A stretch of DNA of 64,000 nt from Maridesulfovibrio frigidus DSM 17176 (lineage in GTDB: Bacteria; Desulfobacterota; Desulfovibrionia; Desulfovibrionales; Desulfovibrionaceae): contig NZ_JONL01000012.1 in the NCBI RefSeq assembly GCF_000711735.1, positions 1 to 64,000 on the forward strand, in the 5' to 3' direction. Below are positions 17,004 through 24,933 of this stretch, piece after piece. Positions within the stretch are counted from its first letter, which is position 1; every line of letters begins with the position of its first letter. The translations under genes and the position numbers were made by a program. The notes beneath the pieces are model-generated. The model was not told the origin of the DNA. It saw only the letters and a list, made by a program, of their open reading frames with translations, and searched no databases.

Positions 17004-17406
17004 CGTCGATTACTCCGGTTGTTTGTTCAGGCTTAACCGCCACGGCCTTCCGGCTGATCTCCTGACTAGTGGCCAAGCGAACAACATACTCACGATTATT
17101 CGTCCGCTCATCTTCCAACAAATTATTAAGTCCGGCGTTTACCCTATGCAGTCGATTCTCATCCGCTTCAGCAAGATTAGCCCTTGTCTCAGCGTTTGCA
17201 CGTAGCCCCTGCTCCGTTACAATCGTAGCGTTCAGAGCTACCTTTTCGCCTTTCAGAGTGGTGATGTCGGCTTTCAAAAACGCAATTCTCACGAGCATGC
17301 CGACCAGAAGTAATGCCACCACGACTACGCCGCCAATGCAGGCAATAAGTTTTCCTTTGCCACCAAAAAGACCGAGAAGGATGGAGATCATGACATCAAG
17401 TTCCAA
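16948..17406 (-). CDS. Rz: Rz-like inner membrane spanin
   Basis: A 152-aa protein with one N-terminal TM segment (ACIGGVVVVALLLVGMLV) and a long periplasmic coiled coil (about residues 45-110), the usual i-spanin build. It overlaps the amidase gene upstream by 19 bp and the Rz1 gene downstream. Partner of 16725-17003. Confidence 0.72.
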   Translation of the reverse strand: MELDVMISILLGLFGGKGKLIACIGGVVVVALLLVGMLVRIAFLKADITTLKGEKVALNATIVTEQGLRANAETRANLAEADENRLHRVNAGLNNLLEDERTNNREYVVRLATSQEISRKAVAVKPEQTTGVIDDATSNSAVGLLNSVFLQQ

Positions 17407-17828
17407 AGTCGATCTCTGATTTCAGCCACTTCCTGATTCGGACAGGTCTTGTGATCATCTAGTTCGTTGTGACCGTAAACAGCGTCCGCATCGAGTCCGT
17501 AGTGCTGGAGTATTTCAAGCAGAACTTGCGTCAAAGTTTCCATCTGATTTTCGGTAAAAGTCTCTTTACCAATCAGGCAAACACCAATGGACCTACTGTT
17601 AAATCCTTTGCAGTGCGCACCCTTGACTTCAATATCGCGCCCAAGTTCAACAATACCATCAAGCGAAGGATCATACTCTCCGCGGCTTGTGGGGTGGCCG
17701 TTCAGAATTACCATGTGGTATCCGATCCCGCTCCACCCCCTTTCCAGATGCCACTCGTTGATTACTGCCGCGTTGCCCCAAGCCGAGTCCGAGCAATGAA
17801 CCACCACCATATCTACCTGACGTCCCAT
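17388..17828 (-). CDS. Endolysin, N-acetylmuramoyl-L-alanine amidase
   Basis: A 146-aa type 2 amidase (T7 lysozyme family). Zinc ligands are visible: H in VVVHCSDS, H in AHCKGF or YGHNELDDHKTCPN, and C in TCPN. The ATG at 17828 has GGAG upstream; the frame is open to 17861. No signal peptide, so it needs the holin for access to the wall. The 5' 158 bp overlap the holin frame. Confidence 0.88.
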   Translation of the reverse strand: MGRQVDMVVVHCSDSAWGNAAVINEWHLERGWSGIGYHMVILNGHPTSRGEYDPSLDGIVELGRDIEVKGAHCKGFNSRSIGVCLIGKETFTENQMETLTQVLLEILQHYGLDADAVYGHNELDDHKTCPNQEVAEIRDRLWNLMS

Positions 17829-18270
17829 AACGACTCCTGTCTTGAATCGGATCAAATTCATCCCTGAAGGACTTAATCCTGTCTGTAAGTTTACGCGGAA
17901 TCACATGCACATCCATTTCAGCTAGATGCACAGCCACGCTTAAAAATTCATTAGAAGCCAAATACATAACCAAGAATTCGCGAACATATGCACAAACCGA
18001 GGGCAGAGATTCATCAAGTGTGACATCAAGCATATTTGCCATGATGATTGCCACGGCATAGACCACAAATTTGCTTACGCCATGCCTGAATTTCGCACTG
18101 CTATATGAACCGTTCTTCAATGCTCTTCCGAGTCCAAGAGCGAAATCAGACAGATAGAGAACAATCAAAGCAAGCAAGGCTTTATCGAATCCACCTAAAA
18201 GCCATGAGGCCGCAGAACATCCGACTGCAAGGCAAGCTTTGATTGTAATATTGTCGAAAAGTTGGTTCAT
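17671..18270 (-). CDS. Phage holin with long overlapping tail
   Basis: A 199-aa phage holin family protein. Three or four hydrophobic segments lie within residues 8-110 (LALIVLYLSDFALGLGRAL is typical). The last 50 residues (rich in G, R and S) are encoded over the amidase gene in another frame and look unlike normal holin sequence, so the true holin may once have ended near DEFDPIQD and run on after loss of a stop. Releases the amidase at lysis time. Confidence 0.78.
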   Translation of the reverse strand: MNQLFDNITIKACLAVGCSAASWLLGGFDKALLALIVLYLSDFALGLGRALKNGSYSSAKFRHGVSKFVVYAVAIIMANMLDVTLDESLPSVCAYVREFLVMYLASNEFLSVAVHLAEMDVHVIPRKLTDRIKSFRDEFDPIQDRSRYGTSGRYGGGSLLGLGLGQRGSNQRVASGKGVERDRIPHGNSERPPHKPRRV

Positions 18271-18332
18271 ATCTGTCTCTAATATTTCTTTCAGGTTCGG
18301 CCCCGATAAGACGGAACCGAACCTAAATAGTA

Positions 18333-18659
18333 TTAAGCGTTAAGCTTCACCCGAACAGTTTCATCAGCATCAGCCGCAGAAGCGAAAGCGATTCCCGCTC
18401 TTACGTTATCAGGAGCCAAAACAGTGATAGCTCCATCCCCATCAAGGTAAACAACGGTCCCTTGCAAGATTTCCCCGGCGATCTTTGGAAACTCCCAAAC
18501 CTCTTCCGTTGCAAGTTCACCAATTGCGCCATCTGGAATATCTACAAGAGCGACACCCACCAAAACCCCGACAGGAACCGGAGAACCAGACAGAACATCC
18601 GCTCCGGTGCTGTTTGTCCATGTCATGGTTTTGCCAATCTGAACGTGATTACCAGCCAT
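18333..18659 (-). CDS. DUF2190 capsid-associated protein
   Basis: A 108-aa beta-rich protein of the DUF2190 family, found beside major capsid genes in many phages and thought to be a head decoration or stabilising protein. Signature: small N-terminal NHVQIGKTMTWTNSTGADV, VPVGVLVGVALVDI, and C-terminal VRVKLNA. Follows the capsid gene by 11 bases. Confidence 0.8.
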   Translation of the reverse strand: MAGNHVQIGKTMTWTNSTGADVLSGSPVPVGVLVGVALVDIPDGAIGELATEEVWEFPKIAGEILQGTVVYLDGDGAITVLAPDNVRAGIAFASAADADETVRVKLNA

Positions 18660-18670
18660 GTTAATTCTCC

Positions 18671-20758
18671 TTATTTACCGGGGTTCTTCTGGAATCCGCG
18701 ATGATCCATAAGCCCTGCACCAGCTTCGAGACGAACCTTTATTTTAAGGCCGTCTGAATCAAAATCAGGCTCTTCATCAACAAATGGGGATTCAATACCG
18801 TCAAGGAATGCCACTTCAATAGTATCCACCTGTGCAGGATCACCGATCAGATAATGTGCATCGACATCAAAATCATCAAGACGAGGTTCGGAAATAGGTT
18901 GGAGCTTTCCGGCCCAAGGATTGTGAACACCGGAAGACATATTTGCATCTGGCAGAGCCGCAGAACGGATAAGAACTTCTGCTTCGGTTTCCTGTGCGAC
19001 TGGAGTCAGTAGAAAGCGTGGACGCAAATCAAGACGCGCCCCATTCGGACCTTTCTGCATACGCATAGACTTACGACCAGCATTCAAAGTGGCAGCAGAA
19101 ACACGCCCCTTAACAGTGGCTTCAAGGTTGTTATGCTTTGCATGGAATAGGTTGTAATTGTCGCTCATTTTAGGATTGGAAAGCAGCAAACCATAAACAA
19201 TATCCGCAACTTTGCGGGCCGAAGCATTACCGAACAGTTGCGGAATACGGGTGAAGACTCGTAGATCATCATTAACCAGCATTTCACGGGTAAGGCGCAC
19301 GTTTTTGCCATAACGGGCAATGCGGTAGCTTTCCATGGAATCCTTGAATGATCCTGTCTTGTATTCACCGTGTTCGTTGATAAGTTCCAGATCAGGAGCT
19401 TCGGACAGACTCACACCGTGGATTTCTTTAAAATCATTGGCGGGGATGATGTTCACCCAAGGCCGCCAAGTTGCCGGAGCTTCTGCATAAGCTTTAAGCA
19501 ACACTTTGTTAGTTATTGCCGCAAAGATTGACGGAAAATCACTTGTGGATGCTCCGAATTGCTGAGGCCTAAGAACCTGCGATGCAAGTTTTGACTGGGA
19601 CATTCCACGGGTTGAAACACCGCTTCTTTCCAGAATATCCCTTGCAAGATCGGTAAGACGCATCACTCTGAAATCTTCATAGCCCGGTGCGGGTTTTTCT
19701 TCGGTTATTCCAGCGCGGAAAAGCATTCCAGATACAGCGGCATCATGAAGCTTTTCACCCTCAGTACGTCCGGCAAAAATATGACCGGAAGGTGCAAGTG
19801 GCTGGTGCTGGGAACTTAGTTCCGACAGGATCAGCTTATTCAAATCACTTGCCCCTTTTCCGCCATCAACCAGCTTTTTGCGGAAATCAGCAGATAGCCC
19901 GAACATGGTAACCTGATCATCAATAAAATTAATGCGCTGGCGTTCAGCTAGGGCAACTTCCTGTTCGTTAACTAACGGTGGTTGAGGCGTAGCACTTTGA
20001 TTCGCAGGTGCTTGCGGGGTTTGAGCTTGTGCGGGATCTACTTTCGGAGCACCATCCGCGCTCAACCATGCAGGTGCATCTTCAAGGTTATTCAGGGCTT
20101 CGTAATCTAGTCCCATTTCTTTTAATAAGGTGCGGGCAGAGTCCTCAGTGACATTTTCAAGGCCATTAGCCCGCAGGAAAAGTTTCAACCATTTCTTCAT
20201 GACCGATTCCTCCGGTTTAGGTTTTGGCCGTTCATTCATCGCCACGGCCTCGGTATCTCCATCCGCGCCAAGAACGCAGAAGGATGTTTCACGCACAAAC
20301 GACTTGCGCCACACATATAAAGGTCCAACAAGCTCTTCACCGTTAACGGTAACGGTTGCACCTACTTTTACTTCTTCAACAGCTTCAGGCCACACCCCTA
20401 TGGATGCTTGCCACGGAAATTTCTGGTCAGAGAGTTTAATGACTTCCTTCGCATCGTCCGTATCCAGAAAGAACCCTTCCAGCACCAAGCCGGATTCTTC
20501 CAGCTTGATAGAATCAGCAATGCCGATCTTCTTTTTAGGGTCATGTTCCTCAAGAATAGGAATGCGCTTTTCTGTACGGATGCCGGAAAGCTCAATGACA
20601 AAACGCATGAAACAACGCTGAACAATTGATCCGGTGTAACCGACAATATGAAAGCGGCGCGGCTTGCCTTCTTCCTGTTCTGATAGATTCAGCCCCGCAG
20701 TTAGTTGCAGTGGTGCATTCTCACTTTCTGCAAGGTTCAATGGGAAAATTTTATTCAC
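18671..20758 (-). CDS. Prohead protease-major capsid protein fusion
   Basis: A 695-aa fusion. Residues about 1-175 are a prohead protease of the S78/HK97 type with probable catalytic H in EEHD (near residue 70) and S in FPWQASIG. Residues about 187-330 are helical and charged, like a scaffold. Residues about 370-695 form the Mu T-like/HK97-fold major capsid protein (TRGMSQSKLASQVL, SLSEAPDLELINEHGEYK). A strong internal ribosome binding site precedes Met187, so a shorter scaffold-capsid form is probably also made. Overlaps the portal gene by 8 bp. Confidence 0.85.
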   Translation of the reverse strand: MNKIFPLNLAESENAPLQLTAGLNLSEQEEGKPRRFHIVGYTGSIVQRCFMRFVIELSGIRTEKRIPILEEHDPKKKIGIADSIKLEESGLVLEGFFLDTDDAKEVIKLSDQKFPWQASIGVWPEAVEEVKVGATVTVNGEELVGPLYVWRKSFVRETSFCVLGADGDTEAVAMNERPKPKPEESVMKKWLKLFLRANGLENVTEDSARTLLKEMGLDYEALNNLEDAPAWLSADGAPKVDPAQAQTPQAPANQSATPQPPLVNEQEVALAERQRINFIDDQVTMFGLSADFRKKLVDGGKGASDLNKLILSELSSQHQPLAPSGHIFAGRTEGEKLHDAAVSGMLFRAGITEEKPAPGYEDFRVMRLTDLARDILERSGVSTRGMSQSKLASQVLRPQQFGASTSDFPSIFAAITNKVLLKAYAEAPATWRPWVNIIPANDFKEIHGVSLSEAPDLELINEHGEYKTGSFKDSMESYRIARYGKNVRLTREMLVNDDLRVFTRIPQLFGNASARKVADIVYGLLLSNPKMSDNYNLFHAKHNNLEATVKGRVSAATLNAGRKSMRMQKGPNGARLDLRPRFLLTPVAQETEAEVLIRSAALPDANMSSGVHNPWAGKLQPISEPRLDDFDVDAHYLIGDPAQVDTIEVAFLDGIESPFVDEEPDFDSDGLKIKVRLEAGAGLMDHRGFQKNPGK
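20198..20213 (-). promoter_or_regulatory. Internal ribosome binding site and ATG in capsid gene
   Basis: GGAGGAA (20213-20207) six bases before an in-frame ATG (20200-20198) at codon 187, exactly between the protease and scaffold parts. Fits nested translation like lambda C/Nu3. Confidence 0.6.
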
Positions 20759-22214
20759 TTTTATTCTCCGTCATTTGCCATTTCTTGATGTCTTCATTTT
20801 CGCGCGCCAACTCTTCAACAACTTCATCGTAATCTTCGCCCCGCTCCGCGCATATTTTGCGACGGGTAGTACAGCCCATGCGGAGCATGAGGTCTGCGGA
20901 CTTGGCATCTTTCATAGGATCAACCCAAGGCCAGCCGGGGAACTGACAACTTGCCGGAACAACCGGACCAGTCATCAAAGGTTCAAGCCCGCCCAGCCAG
21001 AGCATCCGGCAGAACATTTTCCAAGTAGGCATAACGCCCTTACGACCTAGAAGATTTTGTTGAACGCGATAGCCGCGCCGTTCTTCCAGAGTGGCGGAAC
21101 GAGCGGACGCAAAGGAGGCATCTGAATAATCGTTTGAAAAAGCTTCGTAAGACATTCCGAAACCAGTAGAACTACCGCGCAAGCTTGTTTTCACATACGG
21201 CTCATAAGTCGGGCCGGGGTGCGTAAACTGGGCTTCATGAACCTTGGTTCCTTGCGGCAAGGTCACAATCTGCCCCGGTTCAACATAGTCGGGAATGTAC
21301 CCTTCCACGCCTTCGGCCTGATCACCCATTTCGCCGCCAAGCGGATTAACCATTTCTGCATAAGGTGTTTCAACGAAGAAACCGAAAGCCGCCATCAGCC
21401 GTGCAACAATACGGTGCGAGTCCTGAAATTCGCTGAAATCGCGCATTTCCATAACAACCGGAGCCATCCACGAAATGCCACGGTTCTGGCTGGAGCGAAT
21501 AGGCCGAAAAATATGACGCACCCACTGAGCCGAAACTCGAACAGATTCGCGGCTCATCAAGCGGCGCATATCGCCGGGGTGTTCGCTGAATAAATGATAA
21601 GCGACAGGATGCCCTTTACGGTTGAACTCAACGCCTCGCATGGCATAACCGCCACCCTCTAAAGGACCATCAACCGAGCTGTCCAAGTGATCGCATTCCA
21701 GAAGTTCAACGCCCAAAGGTGCAATACCAAGATCAAGTAAATCAGGATCAGGATAGAAACGGAGAAGGCATTCTCCGTCCTGCCAAAGGTGGTTCATAAT
21801 CAAACGCTGAATATCTTCAAAACCAACTTCGTCCGATTCCGCCCAGTCTTTCCAGTGCTGTTCGATTTTACGGTTAAAGGTGTGGTCAAGATCACCATCA
21901 GCATTGAGCTGTGCGGCCTGCGGTTTGATTCCAGTATAGATAACGTTGTTTGCTATGCGTTCCAGCGCACCGGAAACATGGGTAGAATTGCGAACCAGAT
22001 CACGCGCACGGGCCACAATCAAAGCATGTTCGTGTCTAGAAAGGTTATCGGCACTGCGGTTGGTTGGTCGCCAATTAGAATTGGGACCACGACGGGAAGC
22101 CGCAGAGTAAGCAGAAAGATTCGCACGGCTACGACACCAGCTTGCAGCAGCATCCGGCGAGACTGCACCGACACACTGAGCAACAAAGGAAGTCCAGCCA
22201 TTATAGACGTTCAT
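20751..22214 (-). CDS. Portal protein, lambda family
   Basis: A 487-aa portal of the lambda gpB family. Signatures include RARDLVRNSTHVSGALERI, EHWKDWAE-like sequence, the QWVRHIFRPIRSSQNRGISW clip/stem region in pieces, and GFGMSYEAFSNDYSDASFASAR. Forms the dodecameric DNA entry ring at one head vertex. Overlaps gpW by 4 bp. Confidence 0.9.
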   Translation of the reverse strand: MNVYNGWTSFVAQCVGAVSPDAAASWCRSRANLSAYSAASRRGPNSNWRPTNRSADNLSRHEHALIVARARDLVRNSTHVSGALERIANNVIYTGIKPQAAQLNADGDLDHTFNRKIEQHWKDWAESDEVGFEDIQRLIMNHLWQDGECLLRFYPDPDLLDLGIAPLGVELLECDHLDSSVDGPLEGGGYAMRGVEFNRKGHPVAYHLFSEHPGDMRRLMSRESVRVSAQWVRHIFRPIRSSQNRGISWMAPVVMEMRDFSEFQDSHRIVARLMAAFGFFVETPYAEMVNPLGGEMGDQAEGVEGYIPDYVEPGQIVTLPQGTKVHEAQFTHPGPTYEPYVKTSLRGSSTGFGMSYEAFSNDYSDASFASARSATLEERRGYRVQQNLLGRKGVMPTWKMFCRMLWLGGLEPLMTGPVVPASCQFPGWPWVDPMKDAKSADLMLRMGCTTRRKICAERGEDYDEVVEELARENEDIKKWQMTENKSE

Positions 22215-22420
22215 TTACGCCCCCGAAACGAAGCACGGGCAATGAACCCCTTGCCGCCGTTACCAGCAAAGGCAAGGCGCATTTCCACTTTGTCACGCTC
22301 AGAATAAAGCGACTGCAAAGAACCACGGGTGAGAGTCCGACCATTCAAGGTATAGGACTGTGCGCCGCTTTCGATTGCTTCGATTGCCTTATTTAGAGAG
22401 TCCAGCCGTTTCTGGAGCAT
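22211..22420 (-). CDS. Head-tail joining protein gpW (lambda W family)
   Basis: A 69-aa protein starting MLQKRLDSLNKAIEAIESG, typical of lambda gpW, which sits between terminase and portal genes and helps stabilise the filled head. The start at 22420 uses a GAGG box that forms part of a terminator hairpin (22428-22478). An upstream in-frame start (22453) would run through that hairpin. Confidence 0.85.
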   Translation of the reverse strand: MLQKRLDSLNKAIEAIESGAQSYTLNGRTLTRGSLQSLYSERDKVEMRLAFAGNGGKGFIARASFRGRK

Positions 22421-22421
22421 T

Positions 22422-22478
22422 AAAAAACCTCGATTATTATGGTTGTCCTTCAAGTTGGGACAATCATAACAATCGAGG
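22422..22478 (-). terminator. Terminator overlapping the gpW ribosome binding site
   Basis: Inverted arms of 21-22 bp (22428-22448 and 22457-22478, two or three mismatches, an 8-base loop), followed on the minus strand by TTTTTTA and then the gpW ATG. It would end leftward transcription from the cargo genes (22519-24769). Its 3' arm holds the gpW Shine-Dalgarno sequence. Confidence 0.8.
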
Positions 22479-22518
22479 TGGTTATTTTGGAATAGGGTTG
22501 TTTACTGGGGAGTAAAAT

Positions 22519-23346
22519 TTACTGAGAAGAATTTGTAAAAACAACTGAAGTTTTATTACTAATTGAGTAAGTTTTTAACTTCAACTCATTATGATAAAAA
22601 GCAGAAAACCACCATTTAATATCATTAAAATAACCAGTAAATGGTCTGTAATTTGTTTTTTGAACAATAGATGAAATATCTGAATAAAAAATGAACTCAA
22701 GTTTTGAAATATTATTATCATACACAATAACACCTTTCTCAAGAAACCTAATAACATAACGCTTTACAACTTTTTCATTCTTAAATTGTATCTCTATCTG
22801 CGATCCTAAATATTTCTTAACTTGATCAGCCTCAGTTACACCTGTAAAATACGACAGAGAAATTAATAAGAGTGAGAACTGAAGCATTATTATATATTTT
22901 TTTTTATTACCTATATTCCTTGGTCCAAACATGACAGCAAATGGCACAATTGCTAATGCAAATGTAAAAAACATTATCATATTAAATCTTCCACCAAACA
23001 AAACATAAAACATTACAGAGATAAGAAAAATTAAAATCATAAATTTAACAATGAACATTCCAGCCTTACTCTTATAGACCGAACCAGAATCGCCTTTTTT
23101 TTCAATTATTTTTGAAAAACATAACTCGGTAAACAAATATGTGAGGAAAGTCGCACCGAGGACAGCAATAATACTTAATGAACTCATTATAATATCAGAC
23201 ACATTCACAGGCCATAACGTAATAGACGTTCCCAACTCATTGTAGAAAGCAACTTCATGAACTAAAGCAAAAATAAAATATATAGTTAAAGAACTAAAAA
23301 GAGCTACAACAAACGTTTTCAAAATAGTGTCAGATTCATTTTCCAT
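22519..23346 (-). CDS. Multi-TM membrane protein, cargo
   Basis: A 275-aa protein with about five hydrophobic segments in the first 190 residues (for example FVVALFSSLTIYFIFALVH, SLSIIAVLGATFLTYLF, FMILIFLISVMFYVLFGG) and a soluble C-terminal part. AT-rich against the capsid genes on its left. Inserted between the Rha module and gpW, so it is probably a lysogenic cargo gene. No family recognised. Confidence 0.6.
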   Translation of the reverse strand: MENESDTILKTFVVALFSSLTIYFIFALVHEVAFYNELGTSITLWPVNVSDIIMSSLSIIAVLGATFLTYLFTELCFSKIIEKKGDSGSVYKSKAGMFIVKFMILIFLISVMFYVLFGGRFNMIMFFTFALAIVPFAVMFGPRNIGNKKKYIIMLQFSLLLISLSYFTGVTEADQVKKYLGSQIEIQFKNEKVVKRYVIRFLEKGVIVYDNNISKLEFIFYSDISSIVQKTNYRPFTGYFNDIKWWFSAFYHNELKLKTYSISNKTSVVFTNSSQ

Positions 23347-23418
23347 ATTACGACTCCATAAAAATTGAATAAGATTAGTGCAATTAGCTCACACCCACAC
23401 GCGGGTTTTCCATTTTAC

Positions 23419-23658
23419 TCACTTCCGCACCAACTCCAAAACCCCAGCAGGCTTACCCTTCCCCGCCTTCTTCCTCTGCTCCTGCGTCTCATACATACTA
23501 AAAGCCTCGGCCCCTTCTGAAATTGTCTTTTTAATCAAACCCAGCATAAAAGCTTCGCCATAACGGTGATCATCTTCTAGCTTTTCTTGCAAGTACTCAA
23601 GCGTACAGGCCGCAGACATCATATCCGAAACATGGTGACATAAATCATCTTTAAGCAT
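23419..23658 (-). CDS. Small conserved partner of Rha, copy 2
   Basis: A 79-aa paralogue of the product of 2528-2767, with the same length and the same DDLCHHVSDMMSAA and EGAEAFSMYE cores. It has a GGGGAGG box and overlaps the rha stop by 8 bp, so it is coupled to rha. Function unknown; the strict pairing with Rha in both copies suggests they act together. Confidence 0.7.
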   Translation of the reverse strand: MLKDDLCHHVSDMMSAACTLEYLQEKLEDDHRYGEAFMLGLIKKTISEGAEAFSMYETQEQRKKAGKGKPAGVLELVRK

Positions 23659-24526
23659 GACGCACCTCCCCGCAAAGTCCCTGTTCCGCTTCTATCAGGG
23701 CATCATAAGCTAGGAGCATGGCTTGTCTTTCCGGCCTTGGGAGGCTGGACAGGTTTTTAAGCAGGAGTTCTTTTGCGGTGGCAATGCAGGATTCTGGAGA
23801 ATTCAGGCTGTAATCAGGATTTGCGGATGCAGGAAGCTCTAACGGTTCCGATCCTGCCGGAAGCGGATTGTATGGAGCAATGCCTAAGAGCATACGAGGC
23901 CGTTCTCCGTTCACCCGTGGGCGGGTTTCTTTAACGCTTCTAATCATGGCGTAAAGGTCACTAAAAAATCTTGCGCGGTGCACAGAACGGCATTGTGTGC
24001 GCTTGCAATAAATCTGGTAGCTTTCGTAAAGCTCAGTTTTTGAAACCCTGCCCCATGAGGCTACTTCGCAAGCTTCTTCAATAAAGGCATGCACTGAGTT
24101 GTCACGGATCAGGCAATCCGAGATTGCTTTTATAGTTTTATTTTCTAGCGGCCTGTTCCGCACACGTAGAAGTTCCTGCTCCATTGCATTGAAAGCTTCG
24201 ATATAGCGAATCTTCCATTGCATGGCTTTCTTTCCGGTGAAGCCCATTACTAGCAGGGTGAAGCCATCGCGAGTTATATTGTAAGCGGGAAGTTTGCGGC
24301 CTGTTCTGTCTACATATTCACTAACCTCAAAATTGAGGGCAGTGAAATCTTGAGGAACTTCTAGATTTTCAATAGTTCGTAAAACATTATCGTGCCGCTT
24401 ACCAAAATGCTCGGCAATTGTAAGAGACGAAACAACGGGCTTGCCATCAGAGATAACAAGCGTAGGGGAACCGACAACTGAACTGTTGTCAGAAGTGTTT
24501 GAATTGGCTAAGTTCTTTCCAGCCAT
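23651..24526 (-). CDS. Rha family phage regulatory protein, copy 2
   Basis: A 291-aa Rha protein. The first 50 residues nearly match copy 1 (MAGKNLANSNTSDNSSVVGS); the Rha core (YNITRDGFTLLVMGFTGKKA, EAFNAMEQEL) and the last 40 residues are also close, while the middle diverges. Residues about 150-220 hold the domain shared with the phage primase, ending SVKETRPRVNGERPRM. The start at ATG 24526 follows AAAGGAGG; the open frame upstream to 24583 is noncoding leader. Confidence 0.85.
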   Translation of the reverse strand: MAGKNLANSNTSDNSSVVGSPTLVISDGKPVVSSLTIAEHFGKRHDNVLRTIENLEVPQDFTALNFEVSEYVDRTGRKLPAYNITRDGFTLLVMGFTGKKAMQWKIRYIEAFNAMEQELLRVRNRPLENKTIKAISDCLIRDNSVHAFIEEACEVASWGRVSKTELYESYQIYCKRTQCRSVHRARFFSDLYAMIRSVKETRPRVNGERPRMLLGIAPYNPLPAGSEPLELPASANPDYSLNSPESCIATAKELLLKNLSSLPRPERQAMLLAYDALIEAEQGLCGEVRHA

Positions 24527-24605
24527 AACGCACCTCCTTTGAAGGTCGTTTGTGGTTAGGCTCGGTTCTGGTGTTGGTAGCACCTTTCCGGGCCGTTTTT
24601 ATTTA
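24527..24605 (-). ncRNA. Conserved structured leader of Rha gene, copy 2
   Basis: Counterpart of 1563-1638. Outer stem GGCCCGG/CCGAGCC (24594-24588 with 24565-24559), inner stem GGTG/CACC, loop of seven bases that differs from copy 1. The flanking AAATAAAAACGG and AACCACAAACGACCTT blocks are identical between copies, which is stronger conservation than a plain spacer needs. Confidence 0.5.
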
Positions 24606-24607
24606 GG

Positions 24608-24769
24608 CTACTTTTCTTTCTTTTGCTTTTCTGCTTCGGCTATTCTTCTTTCCATTTCCTCTATGAATATCTCTTTAAAAGTTATTTCATGCTCCACGGC
24701 GTATAGTTTGTAACGCTTGTGGTCTGCCTTATCTAATCGAATAGAGACGGCTACTTTTTCTTTGATCAT
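24608..24769 (-). CDS. Small ribbon-helix-helix regulator, module copy 2
   Basis: A 53-aa protein beginning MIKEKVAVSIRLDKADHKRY, a ribbon-helix-helix type DNA-binding protein with a lysine-rich tail; paralogue of 1395-1559. The ATG lies six bases after a consensus promoter and has no Shine-Dalgarno sequence, so it is probably translated from a leaderless transcript. Confidence 0.65.
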   Translation of the reverse strand: MIKEKVAVSIRLDKADHKRYKLYAVEHEITFKEIFIEEMERRIAEAEKQKKEK

Positions 24770-24775
24770 GTGAAG

Positions 24776-24804
24776 TTTGTACGTACGAGCGTTTAGAATG
24801 TCAA
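24776..24804 (-). promoter_or_regulatory. Promoter of RHH gene, copy 2
   Basis: TTGACA (24804-24799), 17-bp spacer, TACAAA (24781-24776). The spacer and -10 hold the palindrome GTACGTAC, a possible operator. Distance to ATG is six bases, as in copy 1. Confidence 0.65.
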
Positions 24805-24865
24805 GTGGGGATTATATTTTGGAGGTGTAAAAATATAGCTACAGTTCAACCAATAATGTTTTTAG

Positions 24866-24894
24866 TTGTAAAATCATCTACGCTAAATTATAGA
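24866..24894 (+). promoter_or_regulatory. Promoter of the TPR gene
   Basis: TTGTAA (24866-24871), 17-bp spacer, TATAGA (24889-24894), about 40 bases before the ATG at 24934, which has GGAG at good spacing. Divergent from the RHH promoter. Confidence 0.45.
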
Positions 24895-24933
24895 CTAAAG
24901 AATTACGAATAAGGATTTAACTGGAGAAATTCA

